DNA of 64,000 nt from Rufibacter sediminis (GCF_014269285.1 NZ_JACOAF010000026.1:53453-117452); one strand, 5' to 3'. Counted from the stretch's first letter, positions 1 through 7,761 are shown. A program made the numbers and translations. Notes: a model not told the origin generated them from the sequence alone.

Positions 1-1
1 A

Positions 2-532
2 GTGTACACCCGTAAGGTGAAAGACACGCAGTTCAAGGAAATACGGGTAGTCTGTGATCTGCCGGGCACGCCCAACGACCTCTTTTCCCTCCTGAAAGAC
101 GTAGAGCACCATTCTGACTGGGTGTACCTGAACCGGAAAACCAAGCTGATCAAGCGCAAAAGCGAGCACCGGCTCCTCTACTACACCGAGGCAGACATGC
201 CCTGGCCCCTGACCGACAGAGACATGGTGGTGGAAGCGGTTTTCATGCCGGCATACAAGCCGAACGTAGCTCGGGTGGAAGTAAAGAGCGTGACGAGTAT
301 AGTCTCCGAAAAGCCGGGGTTTGTCAGGATACCGTATTCCTTGGCCGTGTGGGACATCAGCCCCGTTTCAGGAGGCAGGACGAAGATAGACTATACCTTC
401 AGGGTGAATCCGGGCGGCGCTATCCCGGCCTGGATGGTGAATGCCACCGTGGCCATCGGGCCGGTGAAAACCTTCCAGAACCTGAGAAATGCCTTGACGC
501 AAAGGCAGAAGGAGCCTTCTTTAACTCCATAG
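2..532 (+). CDS. START domain lipid-binding-like protein (5' partial)
   Basis: The reading frame is open from the window edge, so the N-terminus lies outside; the GTG at position 2 is probably internal. The visible 176 residues match the START/SRPBCC helix-grip fold: an N-terminal strand with VYTRKV (as in 'gIkVYTR' of START proteins), a helix around HHSDWVYL, the strand MPWPLTDRDMVV typical of bacterial START proteins, and a long C-terminal amphipathic helix after WMVNATVAIGPVKTFQNLRNAL. Family knowledge: these domains bind lipids or other hydrophobic ligands; the ligand here is unknown. Full-length relatives are about 200-220 residues, so about 30-40 residues are missing. A GTTT-palindrome starts 9 bp after the stop. 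Confidence 0.75.
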   Translation: MYTRKVKDTQFKEIRVVCDLPGTPNDLFSLLKDVEHHSDWVYLNRKTKLIKRKSEHRLLYYTEADMPWPLTDRDMVVEAVFMPAYKPNVARVEVKSVTSIVSEKPGFVRIPYSLAVWDISPVSGGRTKIDYTFRVNPGGAIPAWMVNATVAIGPVKTFQNLRNALTQRQKEPSLTP

Positions 533-541
533 CCCCTCCTG

Positions 542-582
542 CTGTTTTAGCGCTGTTTTCCTGAAAAGAGCCTTAAAACCGG
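542..582. repeat. GTTT-palindrome repeat, copy 1
   Basis: First copy of the family that recurs throughout the window. The ideal left arm reads about GTTTYRGGSCTGTTTTC and the right arm GAAAACAGSCCYRAAAC, with a 1-3 base centre. This copy is imperfect and lies 9 bp after the stop codon of the START gene. Confidence 0.75.
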
Positions 583-683
583 AAAAACTACTTACAAACT
601 ACTAACAACTGTTTGCTTATACCGTAAAATCCTCAAACTAACAAGTGTTTTATTAAGAATTTTAAACATTTTCAGTTAAAAGA

Positions 684-715
684 TTTGGATGAGAAAATCT
701 GACCGTGTATGTTTG
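684..715 (+). promoter_or_regulatory. Promoter of the aromatic operon leader
   Basis: TTTG at 684-687 (-33 element) and a perfect Bacteroidota -7 element TATGTTTG at 708-715, with a 20-base spacer. Transcription would start near 721-723, about 14 bases before the leader-peptide ATG at 736. Confidence 0.65.
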
Positions 716-735
716 AGCATCTTTACAGCAAGACA

Positions 736-804
736 ATGATTCAGCGCAATTCTTACTTTTACGGTTTTTACTTTTTTGGACCTCAACCGGGGCTCAACAG
801 GTAA
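736..804 (+). CDS. Phe/Tyr-rich leader peptide of the pheA operon
   Basis: A 22-codon ORF, ATG at 736 and TAA at 802-804. Residues 7-14 read YFYGFYFF: four Phe and three Tyr codons in eight (754-777). This is the hallmark of a transcription-attenuation leader, as in pheL of enterobacteria. It lies between a good promoter (684-715) and a terminator hairpin (838-864) that directly precedes pheA. Inference: a ribosome stalling on Phe/Tyr codons leaves 788-795 free to pair with 838-845 and stops the terminator forming; a ribosome reaching the stop codon covers 788-795 and allows termination. No homology search was done, but codon content, position and the competing pairings agree. Confidence 0.85.
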   Translation: MIQRNSYFYGFYFFGPQPGLNR

Positions 805-864
805 GACTTTGCGTTAAGAAAACAATAAGAAACCTTAGAGCCCCGCCAAAAGCGGGGCTTTTTT
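788..864 (+). terminator. Attenuator: antiterminator and intrinsic terminator before pheA
   Basis: Terminator: AGCCCCGC (839-846), loop CAAAA (847-851), GCGGGGCT (852-859), T run 859-864; it ends 4 bp before the pheA ATG. Antiterminator: CGGGGCTC (788-795), inside the end of the leader peptide, is an exact complement of GAGCCCCG (838-845), the terminator's 5' arm. The two structures exclude each other, as required for attenuation. Confidence 0.85.
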
Positions 865-868
865 CATT

Positions 869-1762
869 ATGACCAGAGCCTTAAAAATCGCCATCCAGGG
901 AGGCCCCGCCTCTTTCCATGAAACTGCCGCCAAAGAACTGTTCCCGGCGTCTACCATCAGCACGCTTTCCTGCGCCTCCTTCCCCGAGCTGTGCGAAGCC
1001 TTGCAGTCGGGCCTGGTAGACTTTGCGGTCATGGCCGTACAGAATTCCCTGGCGGGCCCGCTGTTGCCCAACTACGGCATGATGGACCAGTACAAACTTT
1101 CTGTGCTGGCAGAGCGGTGGCTGCTGTTAGATCAAACCCTGATGGCCTTACCCGGCCAGAAAATGGAAGACATTCAGGAAATCTGGTCCCACCCCATTGC
1201 CCTGCTGCAGTGCTGTGATTACCTCAACAGCCAGCCCCAGGTCAGCACCAAAGAAACCTCTGATACCGCAGACACCGCCCGGATGATCAAGGAAGGCCAG
1301 ATCTCGGGCGTGGCGGCCATCGCCAGCCGCAAAGCTGCTGAGTTGTACGGCCTGGAGGTGCTGAATTCCAACGTGGCCAATGACACAGAGAACTACACCC
1401 GCTTTGTGGTGCTCTCCCGCGAGAAACAAACCAATACCGCCAACAAAGCTACGCTGCTCCTGCCCTATCCGGTGGTGAAATTCTCCTTAGAGAACCTGCT
1501 GGGGCAACTAAACCAGGGCACGCTGGAATTAACCATGCTGCAGCCGCTGCCGTCGGTGAACCCCGGCCAACCCCAGGAGTGGGTGCTGGAACTGGAAGGC
1601 AACAAAGCTTCCTGCATTACGCAGGCGCTGGCCGCCCTCTCCTCGGTGGCGCCTTCTTACAAGGTGCTGGGCCTGTATCCCAAAGCTGAGGCACCGCTTC
1701 CGCAGGATCGGCAGGCAGGTTGTCTGTCTCCTATTCTCACCGAACAAACTGAACTGGTATGA
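869..1762 (+). CDS. pheA: Prephenate dehydratase
   Basis: Converts prephenate to phenylpyruvate in phenylalanine synthesis. Length 297 residues, normal for a monofunctional enzyme. Catalytic domain motifs visible: GGPASFHETAA (11-21), NSLAG (59-63, equivalent to the usual ENSxxG), SHPIALLQC (107-115), SDTADTA (131-137), GVAAIAS (147-153) and the catalytic TRF (177-179). An ACT regulatory domain follows at about 195-275; the usual ESRP motif that helps bind Phe is replaced by LQPLP, so feedback control may differ. First gene of an operon with the aminotransferase (ATGA overlap at 1759-1762). The ATG at 869 lies directly after the attenuator terminator. Confidence 0.93.
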   Translation: MTRALKIAIQGGPASFHETAAKELFPASTISTLSCASFPELCEALQSGLVDFAVMAVQNSLAGPLLPNYGMMDQYKLSVLAERWLLLDQTLMALPGQKMEDIQEIWSHPIALLQCCDYLNSQPQVSTKETSDTADTARMIKEGQISGVAAIASRKAAELYGLEVLNSNVANDTENYTRFVVLSREKQTNTANKATLLLPYPVVKFSLENLLGQLNQGTLELTMLQPLPSVNPGQPQEWVLELEGNKASCITQALAALSSVAPSYKVLGLYPKAEAPLPQDRQAGCLSPILTEQTELV

Positions 1763-2952
1763 TTATCTCCAGCGCCCAACGATTAGAGCACGTGCAGGAG
1801 TACTACTTCTCCCGCAAGCTGGCCGAAGTTCGGGCCTTAAACGCCCAGGGCCGCAACATCATCAACCTGGGCATCGGGGACCCCGACATGCCCCCTTCCG
1901 AGGAAACCATAAATGCGTTGGTTTCCACCAGCCGCCAGCCGGGGGTGCACGGCTATCAGCCGTACAACTCCATTGCGCCGCTTCGTCAGGCCATTGCCAA
2001 ATGGTACCAGCGCACCTACGCCGTGGAGCTGGACCCCGACCAGGAGATTCTTCCCCTGATGGGCTCTAAGGAAGGTATTTTCCACGTGTCCATGGCGTTC
2101 CTGAACCCCGGCGACAAAGTGCTGGTGCCTAACCCCGGCTATCCGGCCTACGCCGCGGCCGCGAAACTGGTGGGCGCTGAACCAGTCTACTATACCCTGA
2201 AGGAGGAAAATGGCTGGCTCCCTGATTTTCAGGAACTGGAAAACCTGCTGCAAACCGGAGACGTGAAGCTGATGTGGGTGAACTATCCGCACATGCCCAC
2301 CGGAACCCAGGCCACCGCGGAGGTGCTGCAGAAACTGGTGCAACTGGCCCTTACCCACAAGTTTCTGCTGGCCAATGACAACCCCTACAGCCTGGTGCTT
2401 CCCCACGGGAAACCGCTTAGCTTGCTCGCGCTGCCGCAGGCCAAAGAGTGCTGCCTGGAGTTTAACTCGCTCAGCAAATCCCACAACATGGCGGGTTGGC
2501 GCGTGGGCATGGTCTTGGGCCGCCAGGATTACCTGCAATGCGTGCTGCGCGTGAAAAGCAACTTGGACTCGGGTATGTTTCTGCCGGTGCAGCACGCCGC
2601 CATCCAGGCGCTGTCTAATTCAGATGATTGGCACGAGGCCCGCAACGCCGTTTATGCCCAACGAAGACAGAAAGTGTATGAACTGCTGGAGCTCCTGGGG
2701 TGTTCCTACCAAGAGAATGCGGTGGGCATGTTTGTCTGGGCAAAAGTACCGCAGCAGGTCACCGATGTGGAGGCCTACTTAGACGAAATACTCTACGAAG
2801 CGGGGGTTTTCCTGACCCCCGGTAAAATATTCGGAACCCAAGGCGAGCGTTACTTAAGAATTTCCCTCTGCCTCCCCGAAGACAAGATTGAAGAAGCAAC
2901 AAACAGAATCTCAAAACATTTAACCTCGGCCAAAACCGAAATCTCCTTATGA
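1759..2952 (+). CDS. Class I/II PLP-dependent aminotransferase
   Basis: Fold-type I aminotransferase, 397 residues. The likely PLP lysine is K240 in NSLSKSHNMAGWRVG; D207 in ANDNPY would hold the pyridine nitrogen; the strand NYPHMPTG (175-182) replaces the common NYPNNPTG. Position between pheA and DAHP synthase suggests it transaminates phenylpyruvate and/or 4-hydroxyphenylpyruvate to Phe/Tyr (or acts on prephenate), but the family also contains aspartate- and diaminopimelate-type enzymes, so the substrate is inferred from context only. Both its start and its stop overlap neighbouring genes by 4 bp (ATGA), pointing to translational coupling. Confidence 0.9.
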   Translation: MIISSAQRLEHVQEYYFSRKLAEVRALNAQGRNIINLGIGDPDMPPSEETINALVSTSRQPGVHGYQPYNSIAPLRQAIAKWYQRTYAVELDPDQEILPLMGSKEGIFHVSMAFLNPGDKVLVPNPGYPAYAAAAKLVGAEPVYYTLKEENGWLPDFQELENLLQTGDVKLMWVNYPHMPTGTQATAEVLQKLVQLALTHKFLLANDNPYSLVLPHGKPLSLLALPQAKECCLEFNSLSKSHNMAGWRVGMVLGRQDYLQCVLRVKSNLDSGMFLPVQHAAIQALSNSDDWHEARNAVYAQRRQKVYELLELLGCSYQENAVGMFVWAKVPQQVTDVEAYLDEILYEAGVFLTPGKIFGTQGERYLRISLCLPEDKIEEATNRISKHLTSAKTEISL

Positions 2953-4052
2953 GTACGAAGCATTTAAACCTGGCGCCTAAAACCATTTTCAAACGCGCAG
3001 ACGGACAACCCTTGATCATTGCTGGTCCTTGCAGCGCTGAAAGTGAAGAACAAATGTTGGCCACGGCCCGCGGGTTGCAAGCGGTACCGGAAGTAACTAT
3101 TTTCCGGGCCGGTATCTGGAAACCCCGTACGCGTCCGGGTGCTTTCGAGGGCATTGGCAAAGTGGGCTTGAAATGGCTGAAAACCGTGAAAGAGGAAACC
3201 GGCCTACTCACCGCCTGCGAGGTGGCCACCGCTGAGCACGTGAACGACGCCCTGAAACAAGGCGTGGATGTGCTGTGGGTGGGAGCCCGTACCACCGTGA
3301 ACCCGTTCTCAGTGCAGGAAATTGCCGATGCGCTGGAAGGCGTGGACGTACCGGTGCTGGTGAAAAACCCGGTAAACCCCGATCTGCAACTTTGGCTGGG
3401 TGCCCTGGAGCGCCTGAACCGCGCCGGCATCACCGATCTGGCCGCCATCCACCGGGGCTTCTCCTCATTTGACAGCCGTCCGTACCGGAACCACCCCAAA
3501 TGGAACATGGCGTACGAGTTCAAGAAACTGCTGCCCGAGATTCCGTTGATCTGTGACCCCAGCCACATTGCCGGGAAACGCTCGCTGTTGCAGCAGATCA
3601 GCCAGGAGGCCCTGAACCTGCAGGCAGACGGCCTCATGATTGAAACCCACTGCAACCCAGACGTAGCCCTGAGCGATGCCGCCCAGCAGGTAACCCCCGA
3701 AGGCTTGAGAGACCTGTTGGCTTCTTTGGTAGTGGAACGCGTTACCTCCTCCGTCACCCAAAACGAAGAAGAACTGAGCGAACTTCGCAACCTGATTGAC
3801 TACCTGGACAACGAGTTGATCAACGTGCTGGCGCGTCGTTCATCGGTGGCCAAGCAGATTGGTATCCTCAAAAAAGAAAACAAAATGAACCTGCTGCAAA
3901 CCGGCCGTTGGGAGCAGGTGATGGAGCACCGCCTGAAAGCCGCCGCCCGCGAAGGACTGGAGGAGGTATTCGTGAAAGCCATTTTCCAGGAAATTCACCA
4001 GCATTCCCTGCACGTGCAGGCCGCTGCCGAAACCACCAAAGTAGCCTTGTAA
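2949..4052 (+). CDS. Bifunctional 3-deoxy-7-phosphoheptulonate synthase / chorismate mutase
   Basis: Catalyses the first step of the shikimate pathway (PEP + erythrose 4-phosphate) and, through a fused C-terminal AroQ-type chorismate mutase, the branch step to prephenate. 367 residues. DAHP synthase type I-beta signatures: GPCSAES (26-32), FRAGIWKPRTRP, DVLWVGARTTVNPF, LVKNPVNPD, IHRGFSSF, CDPSHIAGKR and ETHCNPDVALSD. Chorismate mutase helices occupy about 270-350 (LRNLIDYLDNELINVLARR, then KxxxxxLQxxRWEQV). Last gene of the operon; no tyrA (prephenate dehydrogenase) follows, unlike the cluster in many Bacteroidota. A GTTT-palindrome and an intrinsic terminator close the operon. Confidence 0.93.
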   Translation: MSTKHLNLAPKTIFKRADGQPLIIAGPCSAESEEQMLATARGLQAVPEVTIFRAGIWKPRTRPGAFEGIGKVGLKWLKTVKEETGLLTACEVATAEHVNDALKQGVDVLWVGARTTVNPFSVQEIADALEGVDVPVLVKNPVNPDLQLWLGALERLNRAGITDLAAIHRGFSSFDSRPYRNHPKWNMAYEFKKLLPEIPLICDPSHIAGKRSLLQQISQEALNLQADGLMIETHCNPDVALSDAAQQVTPEGLRDLLASLVVERVTSSVTQNEEELSELRNLIDYLDNELINVLARRSSVAKQIGILKKENKMNLLQTGRWEQVMEHRLKAAAREGLEEVFVKAIFQEIHQHSLHVQAAAETTKVAL

Positions 4053-4063
4053 CCCTCTCCTGA

Positions 4064-4098
4064 TATTGGGCCGTTTTCCTGAGAAGGGCCTCAAAACA
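4064..4098. repeat. GTTT-palindrome repeat, copy 2
   Basis: Imperfect copy 12 bp after the aromatic operon stop codon: GGGCC and GGCCT blocks around a TTTTCCTGAGAA centre, ending in AAAAC. Confidence 0.6.
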
Positions 4099-4104
4099 CA
4101 CCCC

Positions 4105-4143
4105 AGATAACCCCGGCCCTTCAGGTCGGGGTTATCTGTTTTT
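4105..4143 (+). terminator. Intrinsic terminator of the aromatic operon
   Basis: AGATAACCCCG (4105-4115) pairs perfectly with CGGGGTTATCT (4127-4137) over an 11-base loop and is followed by GTTTTT. Confidence 0.85.
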
Positions 4144-4533
4144 GCCTATGTGAACAAATGATCTTTCTGCGTGTGTCCACTAAGATCAAACCTCTCCCCT
4201 CAGCACTTTCGAATATGGCACACCTAGATATGGCACAACTTAAACATTGCTTCCGCTGATGAGTGAATCTTTAAGAGACACAGTCATTTCAATAGTAACT
4301 CGCTTATTTCTAAACCATTTATTGGAAAAAACATCGAAAACAAATCATACCCCATTCGGCTACATTCTATTCTAAAGGAAAGGAAAAGCAGAACGAGGTG
4401 AGGAATTGACGTAGTGCGTTTCAGAAGCCTGATGTAGTAATGTTGTAGCATCATGCCACCTTCCAACCAGCGGTGAAGAGTACCTTTGATTAAAGAAAAA
4501 GTAAATTGCTTTCTACCATTAGGCTGACTTCAA

Positions 4534-4562
4534 TTGACCACGACCAACCAGACTTAGCTTTG
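4534..4562 (+). promoter_or_regulatory. Orphan promoter
   Basis: TTG at 4534-4536 and TAGCTTTG at 4555-4562 (perfect TAnnTTTG), 18-base spacer. No protein gene follows for 500 bp, but a strong terminator lies at 4815-4847. Confidence 0.5.
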
Positions 4563-4625
4563 AAGAAGCGATGATCTTGAAATAAATTTCCTGAATCTGT
4601 TTAGTATGGAACAAGATTAGGAAAA

Positions 4626-4700
4626 CATGAATAGAGAACCTTCGCCCTTGCATGAATAGAGAACCTTCGCCCTTGCATGAATAGAGAACCTTCGCCCTTG
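4626..4700. repeat. Three perfect 25-bp tandem repeats
   Basis: The unit begins CATGAATAGAGAACC and ends TTCGCCCTTG; copies at 4626-4650, 4651-4675 and 4676-4700 are identical with no spacers, so this is not a CRISPR array. The third copy runs into the 10-bp hairpin at 4697-4720. Confidence 0.95.
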
Positions 4701-4720
4701 TTGGTGTTCTCACCAACAAG
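4692..4720 (-). repeat. Dispersed 29-bp hairpin repeat, copy 1
   Basis: Reading the minus strand: arm CTTGTTGGTG, loop AGAA, arm CACCAACAAG, then GGCGA. The same 29 bases occur on the plus strand at 41096-41124, 36 kb away. Confidence 0.85.
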
Positions 4721-4814
4721 CAAGACACAGGTGCCTTTCAGTTAGCAGGTGAAAACTTAAGCTTTAAAGAAACAGATTACAAGAGTAGTATAAATAGGAT
4801 TATAGGATTAGGTA

Positions 4815-4847
4815 AAAAGAAGGCTCCTCTTGGGAGCTTTCTTTTTT
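4815..4847 (+). terminator. Orphan intrinsic terminator
   Basis: Stem 4815-4827 with 4833-4845 (13 bp, one G-T pair, core GCTCC/GGAGC), loop TCTTG, followed by TT. No coding gene lies upstream on this strand for 760 bp, which is why a small RNA is proposed. Confidence 0.75.
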
Positions 4848-4853
4848 GCAGGT

Positions 4854-4892
4854 GGTTTTAAGCCTGTTTTCAGAAAACGAGCTTAAAACGGG
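4854..4892. repeat. GTTT-palindrome repeat, copy 3
   Basis: GTTTTAAGC and GCTTAAAAC arms around TGTTTTCAGAAAACG; 6 bp after the orphan terminator. The outer AAGC/GCTT pairs replace AGGGC/GCCCT of other copies, a paired change. Confidence 0.8.
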
Positions 4893-5063
4893 AAAGGCCT
4901 TCTAACCCTACACTCGGGCAGATTTAACGCTACGTTCACCCGAACGTTTTTCCCCGGCAAGCACCAGTTGGGCATTCCTTGCCTCCAAAACAAAACCCCT
5001 CGCCTGTCGTTTTAACTAGTCACGGCAACAGCCGGAGTTTGTACACGAAAAGAGGAAAGAGCG

Positions 5064-5951
5064 ATGAACTACAGCGGGAATGAACAGACAGGCCAGGTTA
5101 CTGGCGCGGCACCGGAGCAGAGGATAACATCGGGGCAGCCCACCTATGACATTGCCCAGATCATGGGCGGCATTTACGGCGAAGGCATCATCGGGTTGAA
5201 AGGCGCTTTTAGCCGCGACTGGGCGCATCAACTTCACCAGGACATTCTGGCGCTGTACGCGGAGGCGCTGCAGCGACCCGGTGGAGCGGTGGGCCGAGGC
5301 CCCAAACGGCATTACGTAGAGATTCACCCCGAAAACATCAGAGTCTTTCTGGAGCTGGTCACGCACCCGTGGGTGACCACCGTGTGCGAGGCCGTGCTGG
5401 GACCCGACTATAAGATTGTGGAGATCGGGTTTGACGTGCCCAATCCGGGGGCCATGAACCAGCCCTGGCACCGGGACTTCCCCGCGCCCGAAGAAACCCT
5501 GCGGGGCCGGCGCATCAACTCGCTGGCTTTCAACCTCACTACCGTGGATGTGCAGGAAGACATGGGGCCTTTTGAGATTGCGCCCGGCACTCAGTGGGAT
5601 TATCCGGAAGGCTTTGAGCACGGCATGTTTCCGCCGAAGTCAGCTTACGCCCGCTACGAAGAGCGGGCGCAGCGCAAGATGCCGCAGATGGGCGACATCT
5701 CGGCGCGCTCGGCACTCACCATCCACCGGGGCACGGCCAACCACTCAGACAAAGCCCGTCCGGCGCTGGTGCTGGGCGTGGATGCGCCGGGTGGCATCAA
5801 TGCCGAACGCCACGACCTGCAGATTTCACGGGCCTTTTATGAAAAACTGCCCCAAAACGTCCGGCAGCACCTCACCTACCGGCTGGTGGATTCGCTGGAA
5901 CCCATCGTGCAGGCGCACACCATTGAGGGGCTTATCATGGGCGAAGCGTAG
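5064..5951 (+). CDS. Phytanoyl-CoA dioxygenase (PhyH) family protein
   Basis: Non-haem Fe(II)/2-oxoglutarate-dependent oxygenase fold, 295 residues. The iron-binding HxD pair is seen in NQPWHRDFPAP (about residues 132-142) and the distal His in ALTIHRGTANHSDKARP, with the following Arg likely holding 2-oxoglutarate. The family hydroxylates varied small molecules; the substrate here is unknown. The start at 5064 follows GAGGAAAGAGCG. No partner genes: the upstream gap (4150-5063) holds the putative small RNA, and a terminator follows at 5975. The longer overlapping frame 5548-6231 is a shadow of this gene. Confidence 0.85.
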   Translation: MNYSGNEQTGQVTGAAPEQRITSGQPTYDIAQIMGGIYGEGIIGLKGAFSRDWAHQLHQDILALYAEALQRPGGAVGRGPKRHYVEIHPENIRVFLELVTHPWVTTVCEAVLGPDYKIVEIGFDVPNPGAMNQPWHRDFPAPEETLRGRRINSLAFNLTTVDVQEDMGPFEIAPGTQWDYPEGFEHGMFPPKSAYARYEERAQRKMPQMGDISARSALTIHRGTANHSDKARPALVLGVDAPGGINAERHDLQISRAFYEKLPQNVRQHLTYRLVDSLEPIVQAHTIEGLIMGEA

Positions 5952-5974
5952 GCATTTGCTTGATTCCTCCAGCC

Positions 5975-6016
5975 AGGGCTATCGTTCTTCCAACGGAACG
6001 GTAGCCCTTGTTTTTT
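5975..6016 (+). terminator. Intrinsic terminator after the PhyH gene
   Basis: AGGGCTATCGTTC (5975-5987) pairs with GAACGGTAGCCCT (5996-6008), one G-T pair, followed by a T run to 6016. Confidence 0.85.
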
Positions 6017-6074
6017 CCTGCAAGGGTAGCGGATCAGAACATAACATCGGCATAATGGCCCCTAGAAAGAGCAT

Positions 6075-6115
6075 CCGTTTTCAGCTCCTTTCTGGAAAAA
6101 CAGGACTAAAACGGG
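6075..6115. repeat. GTTT-palindrome repeat, copy 4
   Basis: Degenerate copy: CCGTTTTCAG and CTAAAACGGG ends around CTTTCTGGAAAAA. Confidence 0.6.
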
Positions 6116-6197
6116 AGATAGCCTTTGATAGAGAACAAACCCTTTTTTTCGCGGCAAACGAAAAACAATCTCTTATAAAGAAGCGGGAACCAGTTCA

Positions 6198-6235
6198 CGT
6201 TTTAACGCCAGTATCTGGAAAACGGGGCTAGAACG
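6198..6235. repeat. GTTT-palindrome repeat, copy 5
   Basis: Degenerate copy, CGTTTTAACGCC to GGGGCTAGAACG, 83 bp after copy 4 in the same gap. The rest of 5952-6318 shows no gene. Confidence 0.55.
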
Positions 6236-6318
6236 CTTTGATCCGCTTTTCATAGAGCCAACTTCTCTTCTCCCCTGCGTATAACCGGGGATAAATACCT
6301 ACCGTTTTACCCCAGACT

Positions 6319-7647
6319 ATGAAAAGAATACGGATACCCGTGGCTTGTTTCCTGATGGCGAGCGGCTTGTATGCCTGCAACTCCCCTTCCAGCAAAGAGC
6401 AAACAACCGACGCGGGTACAGCAACCTCGGCCAATACGTCTACCGCTCCTCAATTACCGGCCCCTTACGCCACCGAATCGGTTAAAAACTACAGCAAGGT
6501 CATCGGCTGGCCCGCAGACAAACTGCCGCAGGCGCCACCCTCCTTTACCGTCAACAAGTTTGCCGATGGCTTACGCAATCCGCGCTGGATTTACGTAGCC
6601 CCTAACGGTAACATCTTTGTCTCTGAGGCCGAGACGGAGAAAAAAGGAGCCGAGAAAGTGGCGGCCAAAGTCACCGGCCAGGCCAGGTCCCAGAACATGG
6701 GCAAAAGCGCCAACCGCATCACCCTCTTCCGGGACAGAAACCAGGACGGCATTCCGGAGGAACGGTATACGTTTTTGCGGCGACTGAACCAACCCTTCGG
6801 GATGTTGGTGCTCAACGACTACTTCTACGTGGCCAACACCGATGGCCTGTGGCGCTACCCCTACCAAGCCGGCCAGACCAGCATCACCGGCAAAGGCGAG
6901 AAAATCCTGGAGTTGCCCGCCGGCGGCTACAACAACCACTGGACCCGCAACCTGCTGGCCAACGCCCAGGGCTCCAAAATCTATATCGCCGTTGGTTCTG
7001 GCTCTAACAACGGGGAAAACGGCATGGAGAACGAGGTGCGGCGCGCCAACATCCTGGAGATCAACCCCGACGGCTCGGGTGAGCGGGTGTACGCCAGCGG
7101 CCTCCGGAACCCCGTGGGCATTGACTGGGCACCCGGCTCCAACGTGCTGTGGGCGGCGGTGAACGAACGCGATGAACTGGGCGATGAGCTGGTACCCGAT
7201 TACCTGACCAGCGTGAAAGAAGGCGGTTTCTACGGCTGGCCGTATGCCTATTTCGGGCCCAACGAAGATCCCCGCATGAAAGGCCAGCGCCCCGATCTGG
7301 TGAAGAAAACCCTGGTGCCCGAGGTCTCACTGGGCGCACACACGGCCTCGCTGGGACTGGCCTTTTACAAGAAATCGGCGTTTCCGGGCAAATACCGGGG
7401 CGGTGCCTTCATCGGGCAACACGGTTCCTGGAACCGGTCTGATCTGGTGGGCTACAAAGTGGTGTACGTGCCGTTCCAGAACGGAAAACCCACCGGTCCG
7501 CCCGAGGATTTCCTGACCGGCTTCATCGCAGATTCCACCAAGAACGAAGTGTACGGCCGTCCGGTGGGGCTGGCAGTGCTCCCTGATGGTTCCCTGCTGG
7601 TGGCCGATGATTCAGGAAACACCATCTGGCGGGTGGCCGCGAAATAA
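6319..7647 (+). CDS. PQQ-dependent sugar dehydrogenase (sorbosone dehydrogenase-like) lipoprotein
   Basis: Six-bladed beta-propeller of the glucose/sorbosone dehydrogenase family, 442 residues. A lipoprotein signal peptide is clear: MKRI, hydrophobic stretch, lipobox LYAC with Cys20, so the protein is expected to be anchored in a periplasm-facing or outer membrane leaflet. Family motifs: GLRNPRWIYVAPNGNIFVSE (N-terminal blade), ASGLRNPVGIDW, YGWPYAY and FIGQHGSWNRS. Likely oxidises aldoses or sorbosone using PQQ or acts as a sugar-binding propeller; no PQQ synthesis genes lie nearby. Stands alone between two gaps. Confidence 0.88.
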   Translation: MKRIRIPVACFLMASGLYACNSPSSKEQTTDAGTATSANTSTAPQLPAPYATESVKNYSKVIGWPADKLPQAPPSFTVNKFADGLRNPRWIYVAPNGNIFVSEAETEKKGAEKVAAKVTGQARSQNMGKSANRITLFRDRNQDGIPEERYTFLRRLNQPFGMLVLNDYFYVANTDGLWRYPYQAGQTSITGKGEKILELPAGGYNNHWTRNLLANAQGSKIYIAVGSGSNNGENGMENEVRRANILEINPDGSGERVYASGLRNPVGIDWAPGSNVLWAAVNERDELGDELVPDYLTSVKEGGFYGWPYAYFGPNEDPRMKGQRPDLVKKTLVPEVSLGAHTASLGLAFYKKSAFPGKYRGGAFIGQHGSWNRSDLVGYKVVYVPFQNGKPTGPPEDFLTGFIADSTKNEVYGRPVGLAVLPDGSLLVADDSGNTIWRVAAK

Positions 7648-7761
7648 CGTACACTCATTAAAGACAACCTATAGCCCCGGAACCGACGTTTTGGGGCTAC
7701 TTTGCGTAAAACACAAGCTAAACGGATGCCCCGTTTTCTATCTGTCAAGTACCTTTTACCT

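Larger units (their letters stand above)
4569..4848 (+). ncRNA. Candidate small RNA, about 280 nt
   Basis: A transcription unit bounded by a consensus promoter (4534-4562) and a 13-bp terminator hairpin (4815-4847). Inside are three exact 25-bp tandem repeats (4626-4700) and a perfect 10-bp hairpin (4697-4720). The only start codons lead to ORFs of at most about 10 codons, and 25-bp repeats would shift frame at every copy, so a protein is unlikely. It does not resemble tmRNA or RNase P RNA as far as I can tell; 6S RNA cannot be excluded without folding. No proof of expression. Confidence 0.4.

Noticed and set aside
4626..4700. CRISPR-like repeats
   Set aside because: The three 25-bp units are directly adjacent with no spacers, and no cas gene is present.
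4519..4728. 69-residue minus-strand frame across the 25-bp repeats
   Set aside because: Its repeated peptide arises from the DNA repeat; the signals (promoter and terminator) are on the plus strand.
5548..6231. 227-residue frame overlapping the PhyH gene
   Set aside because: It is out of frame with a gene that has clear iron-binding motifs, and its own translation is Arg-rich shadow sequence.
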